64,000 nt of DNA from Azoarcus sp. (GTDB lineage: Bacteria; Pseudomonadota; Gammaproteobacteria; Burkholderiales; Rhodocyclaceae). Under the pieces are notes generated by a model. That model was not told where the DNA came from. It worked only from the letters and a program-made list of their open reading frames with translations, and did not search any database. The first letter of the stretch is position 1. Every line of letters starts with the position of its first letter. This document shows, piece by piece, positions 25,361-34,014 of this stretch. Location of the stretch: positions 1 through 64,000 of the forward strand of contig JAUSOD010000051.1 of NCBI GenBank assembly GCA_030656215.1. Direction: 5' to 3'. A program made the position numbers and the translations under genes.

Positions 25361-27958
25361 TTACAGCGTGGCAAGGAAGGCGATCAGCGCCTTCTTGTCG
25401 GCTTCAGGCAGGTCCTCGCCGAAACGGTGGCCTTCGTTCTCGATCTCGGCGGTGCAACTGCTGTAGTTCTGCTTGATCAGCTGCGGCCGTGCCTTGAGCG
25501 CATCGACCAGCGCATTTGGCTTGCCCGCGATTTCGGTGGTGATGGCCTTAAGGTCCTCGAATACCCTGGCGCCGGTTTCCGCACCGAAGCGTTGCACAAG
25601 GCTCGACTCCAGCTCCTTGGGCGCGGTCTTGGCCCGCACCAGGTCCACGATGAACTCCTTGTGCTGGAAGTTGCCGATGGTGCCGGCGGTGACGCCACGG
25701 CCATTGATCTCGCTCGGAATGGTGAGCTCGAAGCCGAGCAGTTTCTCCTTCTCGGTGCCGTCCCACAGGCGCGGGCCGATGCGCATGGTGACGTCCTCGT
25801 TGAGCAGCGTGACTTTGGGGATACGCTGGGCCGGGTTCAGCAGCTCCTCCATTGAGGCCTTGTACAGTCGGTAGCGTCCTTCCACGCTGGGGTCGTATTC
25901 GAAACACGCTGGCTGTTGCTCCGGCGGCAGCAGCTTGACCGTGCTGCCATCGACGTAGCGGGGGCGTTGGGCATAGAAGTCATTGGCCGCGGTTTGCGGC
26001 TTGCCGCACAGCTCGGGCCCAAGGGCGTTGTTGTGCAGGAAAGGGGCGTGCGCCCAAAGGTTGAGCAGCGAGATGTTGCGGTAGTAGCCGCGACCGCCGT
26101 CGCCGTGCTCCTTGACGTTGGGGTCGGGGGGGCGCGCGCGCAGGGTTTCCGAACCGTACTCCTGCCACACGTGGCCGGCCATGTGATTGGAGTGGAGCGC
26201 GCGGCAGCGGAAGGTGCCGACCTCGGACACCGGTGTGGCGCGGTCATTGCCGAGCCAGTCCTCGCGCAGGCCGGTGGCGAGGTCGAGTTTGTGGAAGTCG
26301 AGGCTGGCGAGTTGTCCGGTTGTCGCCTCCGTCTGGCTGGAGTGGCAGCGTGCGCAACTGTTGGCGTAGACCTCACGGCCACGCGCCACCGCACCCGTGC
26401 CGAATTCGGTCTCGAGGTCGGCAATCAGGTCCTGCTCGGTGTAGCGGGCGGTGGGCGTCGAGGCGCGCAGCACGTTTTCGCGCGATTCGCGCAGGTCGGT
26501 GGCGTTGGCTTCGGCCGACAGGAAGAAGTCGAGGATGTTGTCGAGACGGTCCTCGATGGCGCGGAAGTTGGGACAGTCGCGCCGGCACTGACCGACATTG
26601 AATGGGGTCTGGCCGAAACCGCGCTGCTGCGGGTCGAGCTGACGGAGGTCGGAGAGGTGGTTCATCCAGCATTGTTCGGCGCACGAGCCGATGTTGAAGT
26701 ACACGCGCTGGATCGCCTCGAGCGCACCGGTCGAATCCTCGCCGCCCTTCAGGATGTGATGCACGGTTTCCTGCTGCAGGGATTTCTTCCAGCATTTGGC
26801 GTCGCGGCCCGGCTCGCACCAGCAGCTTGCCTCGTCCTTGTCGTCACTGCAGGAGGCGACTTTGCGCCACCTAAGCACGGATTCGTCGGCGAAGGTCGGG
26901 CGTTTGGCGATGTTGATCAGTGCATTGATGGTGCCCGGGTTGTTCACCTGGTCGGTCGGGATGGCCGAGGTGTCGCTGGTGCCGGGGCGGGCGTGGGCGA
27001 ACATCTGCCATTCGAGGGTGTTGCTGGCCATGCCCGACACCATGATCTCGGAGATGCGGGTGTACTGGTTGCCGAGCAGGCCCTTGATGTTCTCCCACTT
27101 CGGCTCGGCCGGGTCGGTGGGCGGGTTGAGCGGGTCGAAGGAGATATGGCACGCGCCGCAGGAGGTGCCGATCAGGAAGGGCGGTTCGATGCCACCGTCC
27201 TGCAGGTGCGAACGGGCCGCCTCCCTGGCGCCGGCTGCTGCGGCAATCGGGCGGTTGTAGCCCTCCCAGCTTCCGGCGCTCCCGTTCAGCCGCTGCCACG
27301 CGTCCTTGTCGAAGCGTGGGTTCGGAAACTTGCGGATGCCGAGCGCACCGGTCGAGGTGCCGAAGCGTAGATCGCAGGCGGAGTGGCGCTGGTCGGCGGG
27401 GCCATGGACCTCGCCCGCCTTCAGTGGTGCATCGCGGAAATCGCAGGCCGGGTCGGGGTAGCCGCTGCGACCGACATAGCCGAGCAACTCTTCGTCACCC
27501 GGGCACCAGTCCAGGCCGTAGGTCTCGTCGAAGCTCTTTGCGGGGCAGTTGTCGGAACCCGGGGTGCAGCAGGAGGGATCGTTGATGATGCCCCAGGCAC
27601 GGAAGCGGTCGCCGCGCTGGTCGCCGCGAAGCACGCGGTACCAGTCGATCAGCACGCCGACGCGTTGCTGGAAGACGTAAGTGTGGAAGCGCTCGTTGCC
27701 GGCCGTGGCCTTGAACCAGATCAGACGGCCGGCGCATTCGGATTCGCTCAAACCCTGGCGGGCGCAGGCCTCGTAATAGGGAGCGTCCTGTGCATGGACG
27801 AGCTTTCCGACCGCTGCGGAACCGTTTTCGGGTGCTGTGCCGACGGGTGCAGAACCATCTGGTGCCGGTGAGACAGTGGGCTCCGTGGTAGCGGTGAGTG
27901 GAATCGCGAGAGCGAACACCGCGGCGAACAGTGTGATCAAGACCAGTGCGCGCTTCAT
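25361..27958 (-). CDS. Large periplasmic diheme c-type protein, cysteine-rich (865 aa)
   Basis: A signal peptide of about 20 residues leads into an 845-residue periplasmic protein with haem sites CGACH (267-271) and CARCH (535-539). Many other cysteines (SCCTPGSDNC, SCWCEPGRDAKC, SCAEQC, QCRRDC) suggest several disulfides. A C-terminal NLWAHAPFLHNNALGPELC segment parallels the APYLHNGSVP stretch of the RoxA-like proteins, and the end EADKKALIAFLATL matches their ends. It is the first gene of the operon. It may be a catalytic or electron-transfer subunit; the substrate is unknown. Confidence 0.78.
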   Translation of the reverse strand: MKRALVLITLFAAVFALAIPLTATTEPTVSPAPDGSAPVGTAPENGSAAVGKLVHAQDAPYYEACARQGLSESECAGRLIWFKATAGNERFHTYVFQQRVGVLIDWYRVLRGDQRGDRFRAWGIINDPSCCTPGSDNCPAKSFDETYGLDWCPGDEELLGYVGRSGYPDPACDFRDAPLKAGEVHGPADQRHSACDLRFGTSTGALGIRKFPNPRFDKDAWQRLNGSAGSWEGYNRPIAAAAGAREAARSHLQDGGIEPPFLIGTSCGACHISFDPLNPPTDPAEPKWENIKGLLGNQYTRISEIMVSGMASNTLEWQMFAHARPGTSDTSAIPTDQVNNPGTINALINIAKRPTFADESVLRWRKVASCSDDKDEASCWCEPGRDAKCWKKSLQQETVHHILKGGEDSTGALEAIQRVYFNIGSCAEQCWMNHLSDLRQLDPQQRGFGQTPFNVGQCRRDCPNFRAIEDRLDNILDFFLSAEANATDLRESRENVLRASTPTARYTEQDLIADLETEFGTGAVARGREVYANSCARCHSSQTEATTGQLASLDFHKLDLATGLREDWLGNDRATPVSEVGTFRCRALHSNHMAGHVWQEYGSETLRARPPDPNVKEHGDGGRGYYRNISLLNLWAHAPFLHNNALGPELCGKPQTAANDFYAQRPRYVDGSTVKLLPPEQQPACFEYDPSVEGRYRLYKASMEELLNPAQRIPKVTLLNEDVTMRIGPRLWDGTEKEKLLGFELTIPSEINGRGVTAGTIGNFQHKEFIVDLVRAKTAPKELESSLVQRFGAETGARVFEDLKAITTEIAGKPNALVDALKARPQLIKQNYSSCTAEIENEGHRFGEDLPEADKKALIAFLATL

Positions 27959-28102
27959 GATGCGTCCTCCCGGCTGGGCGGGCCGGCATCAAGCAAGGTG
28001 GCACGCAAGGGCGCTATCGCTAACGGAAGGCGTTCCCCTTACGGACAACAAACGCGCTCCGTAACACTGCAGGCGTGCGGCGAGGCTCTCTGTCGGCTCG
28101 GG

Positions 28103-28174
28103 GGGCGCACTGCAGCCGACCTGCGGTGCGCCCGACGGCTATTTCTGGTAATTCATTCATAGCCGGAAATAACC
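28103..28174. promoter_or_regulatory. Two inverted repeats in the 321-base leader region of the cytochrome operon
   Basis: The stretch 27959-28279 has no gene. It holds a strong hairpin at 28103-28133 (GGGCGCACTGCAG and its complement, 13 base pairs with one wobble, loop CCGAC) and an imperfect 12-base inverted repeat at 28137-28148/28163-28174 (GGCTATTTCTGG). Neither is followed by a T run on the minus strand, so they are more likely operator or leader structures than a terminator. No clear promoter was found. Confidence 0.5.
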
Positions 28175-28218
28175 CATTAGCAAGAACAGGATCGGAACAT
28201 GACGGGACCAAAGGACGT

Positions 28219-28253
28219 CCCGCGGCCGCGCCACGGGGGACGTTGGCCGCGGG
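28219..28253 (-). terminator. Possible terminator hairpin after phaJ
   Basis: CCCGCGGCC and GGCCGCGGG form a perfect 9-base-pair stem 27 bases after the phaJ stop. The loop is long (17 bases) and only a short TTT follows, so intrinsic termination is uncertain. Confidence 0.35.
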
Positions 28254-28279
28254 AGTGGCTGAACTTACGGGGGCTGGAC

Positions 28280-28729
28280 TCAGGGGCGCGGCGGGATGAA
28301 GATCTCTGCTTCACCGGTCAGGACTTCGGTCTTGCCGACGGTGCAGATGGTCGAAAAGACCGCTCTCCGCTTTTCGGGCTTCATTCCGGTCAGGGTTACC
28401 CGTGCTACCACGGTGTCGCCGACCTTTACCGGTGCCTTGAACTTCAGGGTCTGGGACAGGTAGATGCAGCCCGGGCCGGGCAGGCGTGTTCCGAATACCG
28501 TCGAGATATAGGATGCAGAGAGCATGCCGTGCGCGATGCGGCCGCCGAACATGGTGCTGGCCGCGAACTCACCGTCCAGATGCACGGGGTTGGTGTCTCC
28601 GGACACGCCAGCAAACATGAGAATATCGGCATCGGTAACCGTCCTGGAGACGGCTGCGGTCATGCCTTCCTTGAGGTCTTCAAAGTTGTAACCGTACATT
28701 TCCGAAAAATCACGGGCTTCTGCGGACAT
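28280..28729 (-). CDS. phaJ: (R)-specific enoyl-CoA hydratase, MaoC/PhaJ family
   Basis: The 149-residue hot-dog-fold hydratase has the hydratase 2 motif FAGVSGDTNPVHLDGEFA (catalytic D45 and H50) and FGGRIAHGMLSAS. It would hydrate trans-2-enoyl-CoA to (R)-3-hydroxyacyl-CoA, linking beta-oxidation to polyhydroxyalkanoate synthesis. A good AGGAG sequence precedes the ATG. No polyhydroxyalkanoate synthase is nearby, so other MaoC roles cannot be excluded. Confidence 0.85.
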   Translation of the reverse strand: MSAEARDFSEMYGYNFEDLKEGMTAAVSRTVTDADILMFAGVSGDTNPVHLDGEFAASTMFGGRIAHGMLSASYISTVFGTRLPGPGCIYLSQTLKFKAPVKVGDTVVARVTLTGMKPEKRRAVFSTICTVGKTEVLTGEAEIFIPPRP

Positions 28730-29107
28730 TTTATTCTCCTGGATCTACGTGGGGCAAAGGCTACAAAGAAAGAGAGGGGATGCAGCTTTTTTTCAAGACT
28801 CGAGCATAGCGCATAAGGCTTGTATCAGACGGACGTCGACGCTGCGACGCCCTGGATGGTGCAGTGCAAAGCCGTCATGCGGCTGTGCTAGTATCCGTCC
28901 TCTGAAAGACGAATAATTTAATTTTTTTAAATAAAAACAATTACTTAGTTTTTTTGCTTGAATCAGGGGAAGGCTGATGGCGTTCGTGACCAGTTTAACG
29001 CGGATGTGTTCGAGTATCCGTTATCGTGTTCATGGGGATTTGCACGATTGCTTCTGCGATGTGCCGTCGTCGCAGAGAGACGTTATTACTGGCCTTAAGG
29101 GACCATC
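28730..29107. other. Intergenic region between phaJ and the EPS locus with an AT-rich core
   Basis: The region lies between divergent genes. Bases 28911-28963 are almost pure A/T (ATAATTTAATTTTTTTAAAT and on), in sharp contrast to the GC-rich surroundings. This may be a promoter UP region or binding site for an H-NS-like silencer. A weak GG-N10-GC match (28853-28868) could be a sigma-54 promoter for the sugar transferase gene but has a poor -12 box. No gene was found in it. Confidence 0.5.
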
Positions 29108-30491
29108 ATGCTGAAGGTATTCAGTCACTATTTTCCTTCACATACGCTGCAACAGATACTTCTTGACGCGCTGCTGCTCTTTGTAGCGGTCGTGGTTGCA
29201 GTGACTTTTCAGCTTCATGCCGAAGTCATCGAGTGGGGGGGTCTTGTTACCTTCCGCCCTGATCTTCGCCGTCGCCATGGTGGCGTTGAATTCGGCGATG
29301 GGGCTTTATCGTCCTGCTGCAGAAGATACTCACCGATCGGCTGTGGCCCGCGTGCTGCTTTCTGTAGTGGTCAGTCTGCCTGTGGCCTACGGTGTCTTTC
29401 GTCTGCTGCCTTGGTCGGGATTCACTTCGGCCGCCATGCAGACTTCCGTGTTGCTGCTGCTGGGGGTCGTGCTGTCGATGCGGGCGCTGGTCAATCGGCG
29501 CCAGTCCTCGTCGCTGTTTGCGCCGCGTATTCTCATCATCGGCACGGGACCGGATGCGCTCACCGTTCAACGGGCGCTGTCACACCCCGCGCAAGGTGGA
29601 ATGCAAATTGTCGGTTTTTTCTCTCCCGGTGGCGATGACGCAGTCGAAGTGGATCCGAGAAAGGTGCTGCCGGGTGCAGGGCTGGTCGAGACCGTGAAGC
29701 GATTGCGGGTGAGCGAAGTCATTGTCGCTGTTCGCGAGCGGCGCGGCGGAGTGTTGCCCCTGCGTGAGTTGCTCGACTGCAAGCTGGCCGGCGTGCGAGT
29801 GCTCGACCTTTCGTCGTTCTTCGAGCGAGTGCAGGGGCAGGTGCGGGTCGATTCGCTGCGTGCGAGTTGGCTAATCTATGGCGACGGCTTCCGGCAGAAC
29901 TTTGGTCGGACCGTGATCAAGCGCTGCTTTGATCTGCTGGCAGCGGTCGCGCTCTTGATCCTGGCCGCGCCGATCATGCTGGTCACCATGTTGCTGATCC
30001 TGTTCGAGGATGGAGGTCCGGTGTTCTATCGGCAGGAGCGAGTCGGGTTCGGCGGCAGGATCTTCAAGGTGACAAAATTCCGCAGCATGCGAACCGACGC
30101 GGAGAAAGACGGAAAGCCACGCTGGGCCTCGTCCAACGACGATCGCGCAACGCGCGTGGGCAGTGTGATCAGGAAACTGCGCATCGACGAGTTGCCTCAG
30201 CTGCTGAATGTGCTGGTTGGTGACATGAGTCTCGTCGGTCCGCGTCCTGAGCGCCCCTACTTTGTTGATCAACTGGCACGTGAGATCCCCTTCTACGGTG
30301 TCCGTCACTGTGTCAAACCGGGCGTGACCGGCTGGGCTCAGGTACGCTATCAATATGGATCGTCGGTGGATGATGCGATCCAGAAGCTGCAGTACGATCT
30401 GTACTACGTCAAGAACCATACCCTTGTACTCGATACCCTGGTGCTGTTCGAGACGGTTCGGGTGGTTCTGACCGGTGAGGGTGCGCACTGA
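29108..30491 (+). CDS. EpsB-type undecaprenyl-phosphate sugar transferase, reading frame broken at a G7 run
   Basis: The family N-terminus, MLKVFSHYFPSHTLQQILLD with its first membrane helix, is read from 29108. After ...AEVIEWG the frame changes: the rest (VLLPSALIFAVAMVALNSAM onward, second helix, NAD-like middle domain, membrane helix near residue 275, then bacterial sugar transferase domain with RQERVGFGGRIFKV and GDMSLVGPRPERPYF) lies in another frame that can start alone at an ATG at 29217. Removing one G from the run at 29235-29241 joins them into 460 residues, the normal size of the PEP-CTERM-associated EpsB_2 family. It transfers a sugar-1-phosphate to the lipid carrier to start exopolysaccharide. 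Confidence 0.85.
29235..29241 (+). repeat. G7 homopolymer at the frame junction of the sugar transferase gene
   Basis: Seven consecutive G sit exactly where the two parts of the gene change frame. Six would give an intact gene. The run could be a slippage (phase-variation) site, a site of transcriptional slippage, or a sequencing error. Confidence 0.8.
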
Positions 30492-30573
30492 GCGTTTCGG
30501 CGCTCCCTTGCTGCCGGTGAGTATGGTTCGCCAGGACTTCAGTCTGCTGGCCTGAAATTGGTGCAAGGGGTGA

Positions 30574-32661
30574 GTGTTGGCTGATTTTGCAGTGTGGGGC
30601 TATGGTCTCGCGGCTCTTGCCTACCTAGGTTTCGGAATCTATCTCTATGCCGCCTGGCGAGGCGCACCCGAGGGTGGCGTGCTTCTTTTCGCGGTGGCGG
30701 TCTCCTGCGTATGGGCCAGCACCGGCGCGTGGTTTGCGAGTAGTCCGGCGTCATGGTTGTTTCAGTTTTCGCAGGTGGCTGATGTTTTCCGCTCGGGCGC
30801 CTGGTTTGCCTTCCTGCTGATTCTTTTACGCCCGCTGCTGGCGCAGGGGATACGCTGGCCCGTCGTATTGGCGCTGATCCTGGTCGCTGCGCAGTTGCTC
30901 GGAGCGGCGGCGGCGGGGTTCGAGTGGTTGCCGGATGAGGCGACGTCTCGGTCGTCGATTGCGTTGTCGCTTGCCTCCGCCGTACTCGGGCTGGTTTTGG
31001 TGGAACAGGTCTATCGGGGCATGCCGGTGGAAGCACGGTGGGGGCTCAAGCCCCTGTGTCTGGGCTTGAGCGCCGGGTACATGTTCGAGCTCTATCTGTT
31101 TGCCGAAGCCTTTCTGTTTGGCCGTCTCGATCCCGATATGTGGGCAGTGCGCGGCCTTGTCCATGCACTGGTGCTTCCACTGATCGCGCTGTCCGGGGCG
31201 CGCAATCCCTCGTGGACGCTGCGGATGTCTCTGTCCCGGGAGGTGGTTTTCCACTCCACGGCACTCGCGGTTGCCGGACTGTATCTGTTGATCGTTGCGG
31301 GCGCCGGATACTACGTCCGCTATTTTGGTGGAGACTGGGGCAGGGCGCTGCAGGCAGCCCTGTTGTTTGCCGCGCTGCTGTTACTCGCGGTATTCATTTT
31401 CTCGGGTACCCAGCGGGCGAGACTGCGGGTATTCATCAACAAGCACCTGTTTCCTTATCGTTACGATTACCGTACTGAGTGGCTGCGTTTTACTCAGGCG
31501 CTTTCGTCTGCCAATGGCAAGCTGGACCTCGGGCAGTCGGTCATCAAGGCGCTTTCTGACTTGGTGGAGAGTCCGGGAGGCAGCTTGTGGATGCGGGGAG
31601 CGGATGGCAGTTTCGCGGTGTACTCCAGGCTCAATCAGCCGTCGATCGATCTCCGTGAGGCCGCCGACTCGCCGCTGGTCCGGTTCCTGGAGGCGCGCGA
31701 GTGGGTGATCAACCTCGAGGAGTACCGTTTCAGTCCGGCAGTGTATGAGGGCCTCGTGCTGCCGGAGTGGCTCATGTATTTTCCGGATGCGTGGCTCTTG
31801 GTGCCACTGAAGAGCGGCGGAAAGCTGATTGGTTTTGTGGTGCTTACCGCGCCTCGCGCCTCGTTCGAAATCGACTGGGAGGTGCTTGACCTGCTGAAGA
31901 CCGCGCAGCGACAGGCAGCGAGTTACCTGGAGAGGATGCAGTCGGCCGAAGCGCTGCTAGAGGCGCAGAAGTTCGAGTCCTTCAACCGGATGTCGGCCTT
32001 CGTCGTGCATGACCTGAAAAATCTGGTTGCGCAGTTGTCGCTGATGCTCAAGAACGCGGAGCGCCATCGCAACAATCCGGAGTTTCAGGATGACATGCTT
32101 GAAACCGTGGCACACGTGGAGTCGCGCATGCGCGGTTTGATGACACAGTTGCAGGAAAAACGCTCGATTGACCCGCCCCGTGCGGTGGACATCGGCGCAG
32201 TTGTCGAAGGCATCAGCTTCCGCAAGCGGGATCAGCGTCCGCGCCTTGATCTGAGCCTGCCGTCCGAGGGCAATGGAATTGTGCTCGCCCATCCCGAACG
32301 ACTTGAACGAGTGATCGGGCATATCGTGCAGAATGCCCTTGAAGCCACCCCCGAGGATGGTAAGGTATCTGTCCGGGTGCAGTTCGAAGATGCAGGCAGA
32401 ATCCGTATTGTTGTGGAGGATACCGGGCGTGGCATGTCCGCGCATTTTCTCAGGGATCGTCTCGCGCGTCCTTTCGAGACCACCAAGGCCAGCGGTATGG
32501 GAATCGGTGTTTTCGAAACCCGTCAATATCTAAGGGAACTGGGCGGTGATGTGCTTTTTGAGAGCGAGGAGGGCGTGGGCACGAAGGTCACCCTGGACTT
32601 GCCCCGAATGATTCGCACAAATTCAGATGAACACCAGGGAGTCGTCAGTCAGCATGGCTGA
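30574..32661 (+). CDS. prsK: PrsK, PEP-CTERM system sensor histidine kinase
   Basis: 695 residues from a GTG start with AAGGGG upstream. The N-terminal 270 residues form eight or so membrane helices (YGLAALAYLGFGIYLYAA at the start). A GAF domain covers about 310-450, followed by the His box FVVHDLKNLVAQLSLMLKN and an ATPase domain with NALEATPEDGKV, DTGRGM and GMGIGV. This architecture is that of PrsK, partner of the response regulator PrsR encoded next. It overlaps prsR by 8 bases. Confidence 0.92.
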   Translation: MLADFAVWGYGLAALAYLGFGIYLYAAWRGAPEGGVLLFAVAVSCVWASTGAWFASSPASWLFQFSQVADVFRSGAWFAFLLILLRPLLAQGIRWPVVLALILVAAQLLGAAAAGFEWLPDEATSRSSIALSLASAVLGLVLVEQVYRGMPVEARWGLKPLCLGLSAGYMFELYLFAEAFLFGRLDPDMWAVRGLVHALVLPLIALSGARNPSWTLRMSLSREVVFHSTALAVAGLYLLIVAGAGYYVRYFGGDWGRALQAALLFAALLLLAVFIFSGTQRARLRVFINKHLFPYRYDYRTEWLRFTQALSSANGKLDLGQSVIKALSDLVESPGGSLWMRGADGSFAVYSRLNQPSIDLREAADSPLVRFLEAREWVINLEEYRFSPAVYEGLVLPEWLMYFPDAWLLVPLKSGGKLIGFVVLTAPRASFEIDWEVLDLLKTAQRQAASYLERMQSAEALLEAQKFESFNRMSAFVVHDLKNLVAQLSLMLKNAERHRNNPEFQDDMLETVAHVESRMRGLMTQLQEKRSIDPPRAVDIGAVVEGISFRKRDQRPRLDLSLPSEGNGIVLAHPERLERVIGHIVQNALEATPEDGKVSVRVQFEDAGRIRIVVEDTGRGMSAHFLRDRLARPFETTKASGMGIGVFETRQYLRELGGDVLFESEEGVGTKVTLDLPRMIRTNSDEHQGVVSQHG

Positions 32662-34012
32662 GAAGCAGCGAACCTTACTGATCGTTGAAGACGATCTCAC
32701 CCTGCAAAAGCAGATGCGCTGGGCCTTTGACGGGTTTGAGACGGTGCTGGCGAGTGATCGCGAGAGCGCCATTGCGCAGTTGCGCCGTCATGAGCCTGCC
32801 GTGGTGACGATGGACCTGGGTTTGCCCCCGGCACCCGATGATGTGACCGAGGGTTTCCTGCTCCTTGCTGAAATGCTCTCTTTGATGCCGGACACCAAGG
32901 TCATAGTCCTGACCGGTCAGCACGACCGCGAAAATGCCGTGCGTGCAGTAGGCATGGGCGCTTACGACTTTTTCGGCAAGCCGTTTGAACCCGAACTGCT
33001 GGCCCTGACGATCGAGCGAGCCTTTCGCCTGCACGACCTGCAGGCCGAGAACGCAAGACTCAAGCAGCTTCAGTCGGGTGCGCTGGCGGGGCTGCTGACC
33101 CGTGCGCCGTCGATGCTGAAAGTGTGCCGTACCATCGAGAAGGTCGCCTCCGCCGCAGCGACCGTAACCCTGCTCGGCGAGAGCGGTACCGGCAAGGAAG
33201 TGCTCGCGCGCGGGCTTCACTCGATGTCGCCCCGCGTCAAGGAACGCTTTGTCGCGATCAATTGCGCGGCGATTCCCGAGAACCTGCTCGAGAGCGAGCT
33301 GTTCGGTTACGAGAAAGGGGCCTTCACTGGCGCTGCAAAACAGACACTCGGCAAGATTGAGACTGCTCACAAGGGCACCCTGTTTCTGGATGAAATTGGG
33401 GACCTGCCTATGTCCCTGCAGGCAAAGCTGCTGCGCTTCCTCCAGGAGCGAGTGATCGAGCGTATCGGCGGGCGGCAGGAAATTCCGGTCGATGTGAGGG
33501 TCGTCTGTGCGACCCATCGTGATCTGAAGGCGCAGATTCAGGCGGGCCTGTTCCGTGAGGACCTTTATTATCGGCTGGCCGAGATCGTCGTTGCCATCCC
33601 GCCCTTGCGCGATCGTGAGGGCGATGCGGTGCTGCTGGCGCATGCTTTTGTTCAGCGGTTTGCGACTGAGAATGGACGCGGATCCATGCATCTGGCAGAA
33701 GATGCCATTCCGGCCATCGAGGCGCACCCGTGGCCGGGCAATGTACGTGAGCTTGAAAACTGTCTCAAGCGGGCCGTGATCATGGCCGACACCAATCGCG
33801 TATCGGCCGAGGATCTTGGACTGGCAGGCGCGGACGAGGTGCTCGAGCATCTGAACCTGAGGCACGTCCGCGATGAGGCCGAGCGTCGAGCAGTTTTGCG
33901 CGTCATCGCCCGAACCAACGGCAATATTGCCAAGGCGGCAGAAATCCTGGGCGTCAGTCGGCCCTCTCTGTATGACCTTATGAATCGATTTGGATTGAAG
34001 AAGGAGAACTGA
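32654..34012 (+). CDS. prsR: PrsR, PEP-CTERM system sigma-54 response regulator
   Basis: 452 residues from MAEKQRTLLIVEDD. It has a receiver domain (phosphoacceptor D in VTMDLGLP), an AAA+ sigma-54 activator domain with Walker A GESGTGKEV, the sigma-54 loop GAFTGA, Walker B TLFLDEIG, and a Fis-type helix-turn-helix at the C-terminus (AKAAEILGVSRPSLYDLM). A start nine codons earlier (32627) is possible. It activates sigma-54 promoters of PEP-CTERM protein and EPS genes. Confidence 0.93.
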   Translation: MAEKQRTLLIVEDDLTLQKQMRWAFDGFETVLASDRESAIAQLRRHEPAVVTMDLGLPPAPDDVTEGFLLLAEMLSLMPDTKVIVLTGQHDRENAVRAVGMGAYDFFGKPFEPELLALTIERAFRLHDLQAENARLKQLQSGALAGLLTRAPSMLKVCRTIEKVASAAATVTLLGESGTGKEVLARGLHSMSPRVKERFVAINCAAIPENLLESELFGYEKGAFTGAAKQTLGKIETAHKGTLFLDEIGDLPMSLQAKLLRFLQERVIERIGGRQEIPVDVRVVCATHRDLKAQIQAGLFREDLYYRLAEIVVAIPPLRDREGDAVLLAHAFVQRFATENGRGSMHLAEDAIPAIEAHPWPGNVRELENCLKRAVIMADTNRVSAEDLGLAGADEVLEHLNLRHVRDEAERRAVLRVIARTNGNIAKAAEILGVSRPSLYDLMNRFGLKKEN

Positions 34013-34014
34013 TC

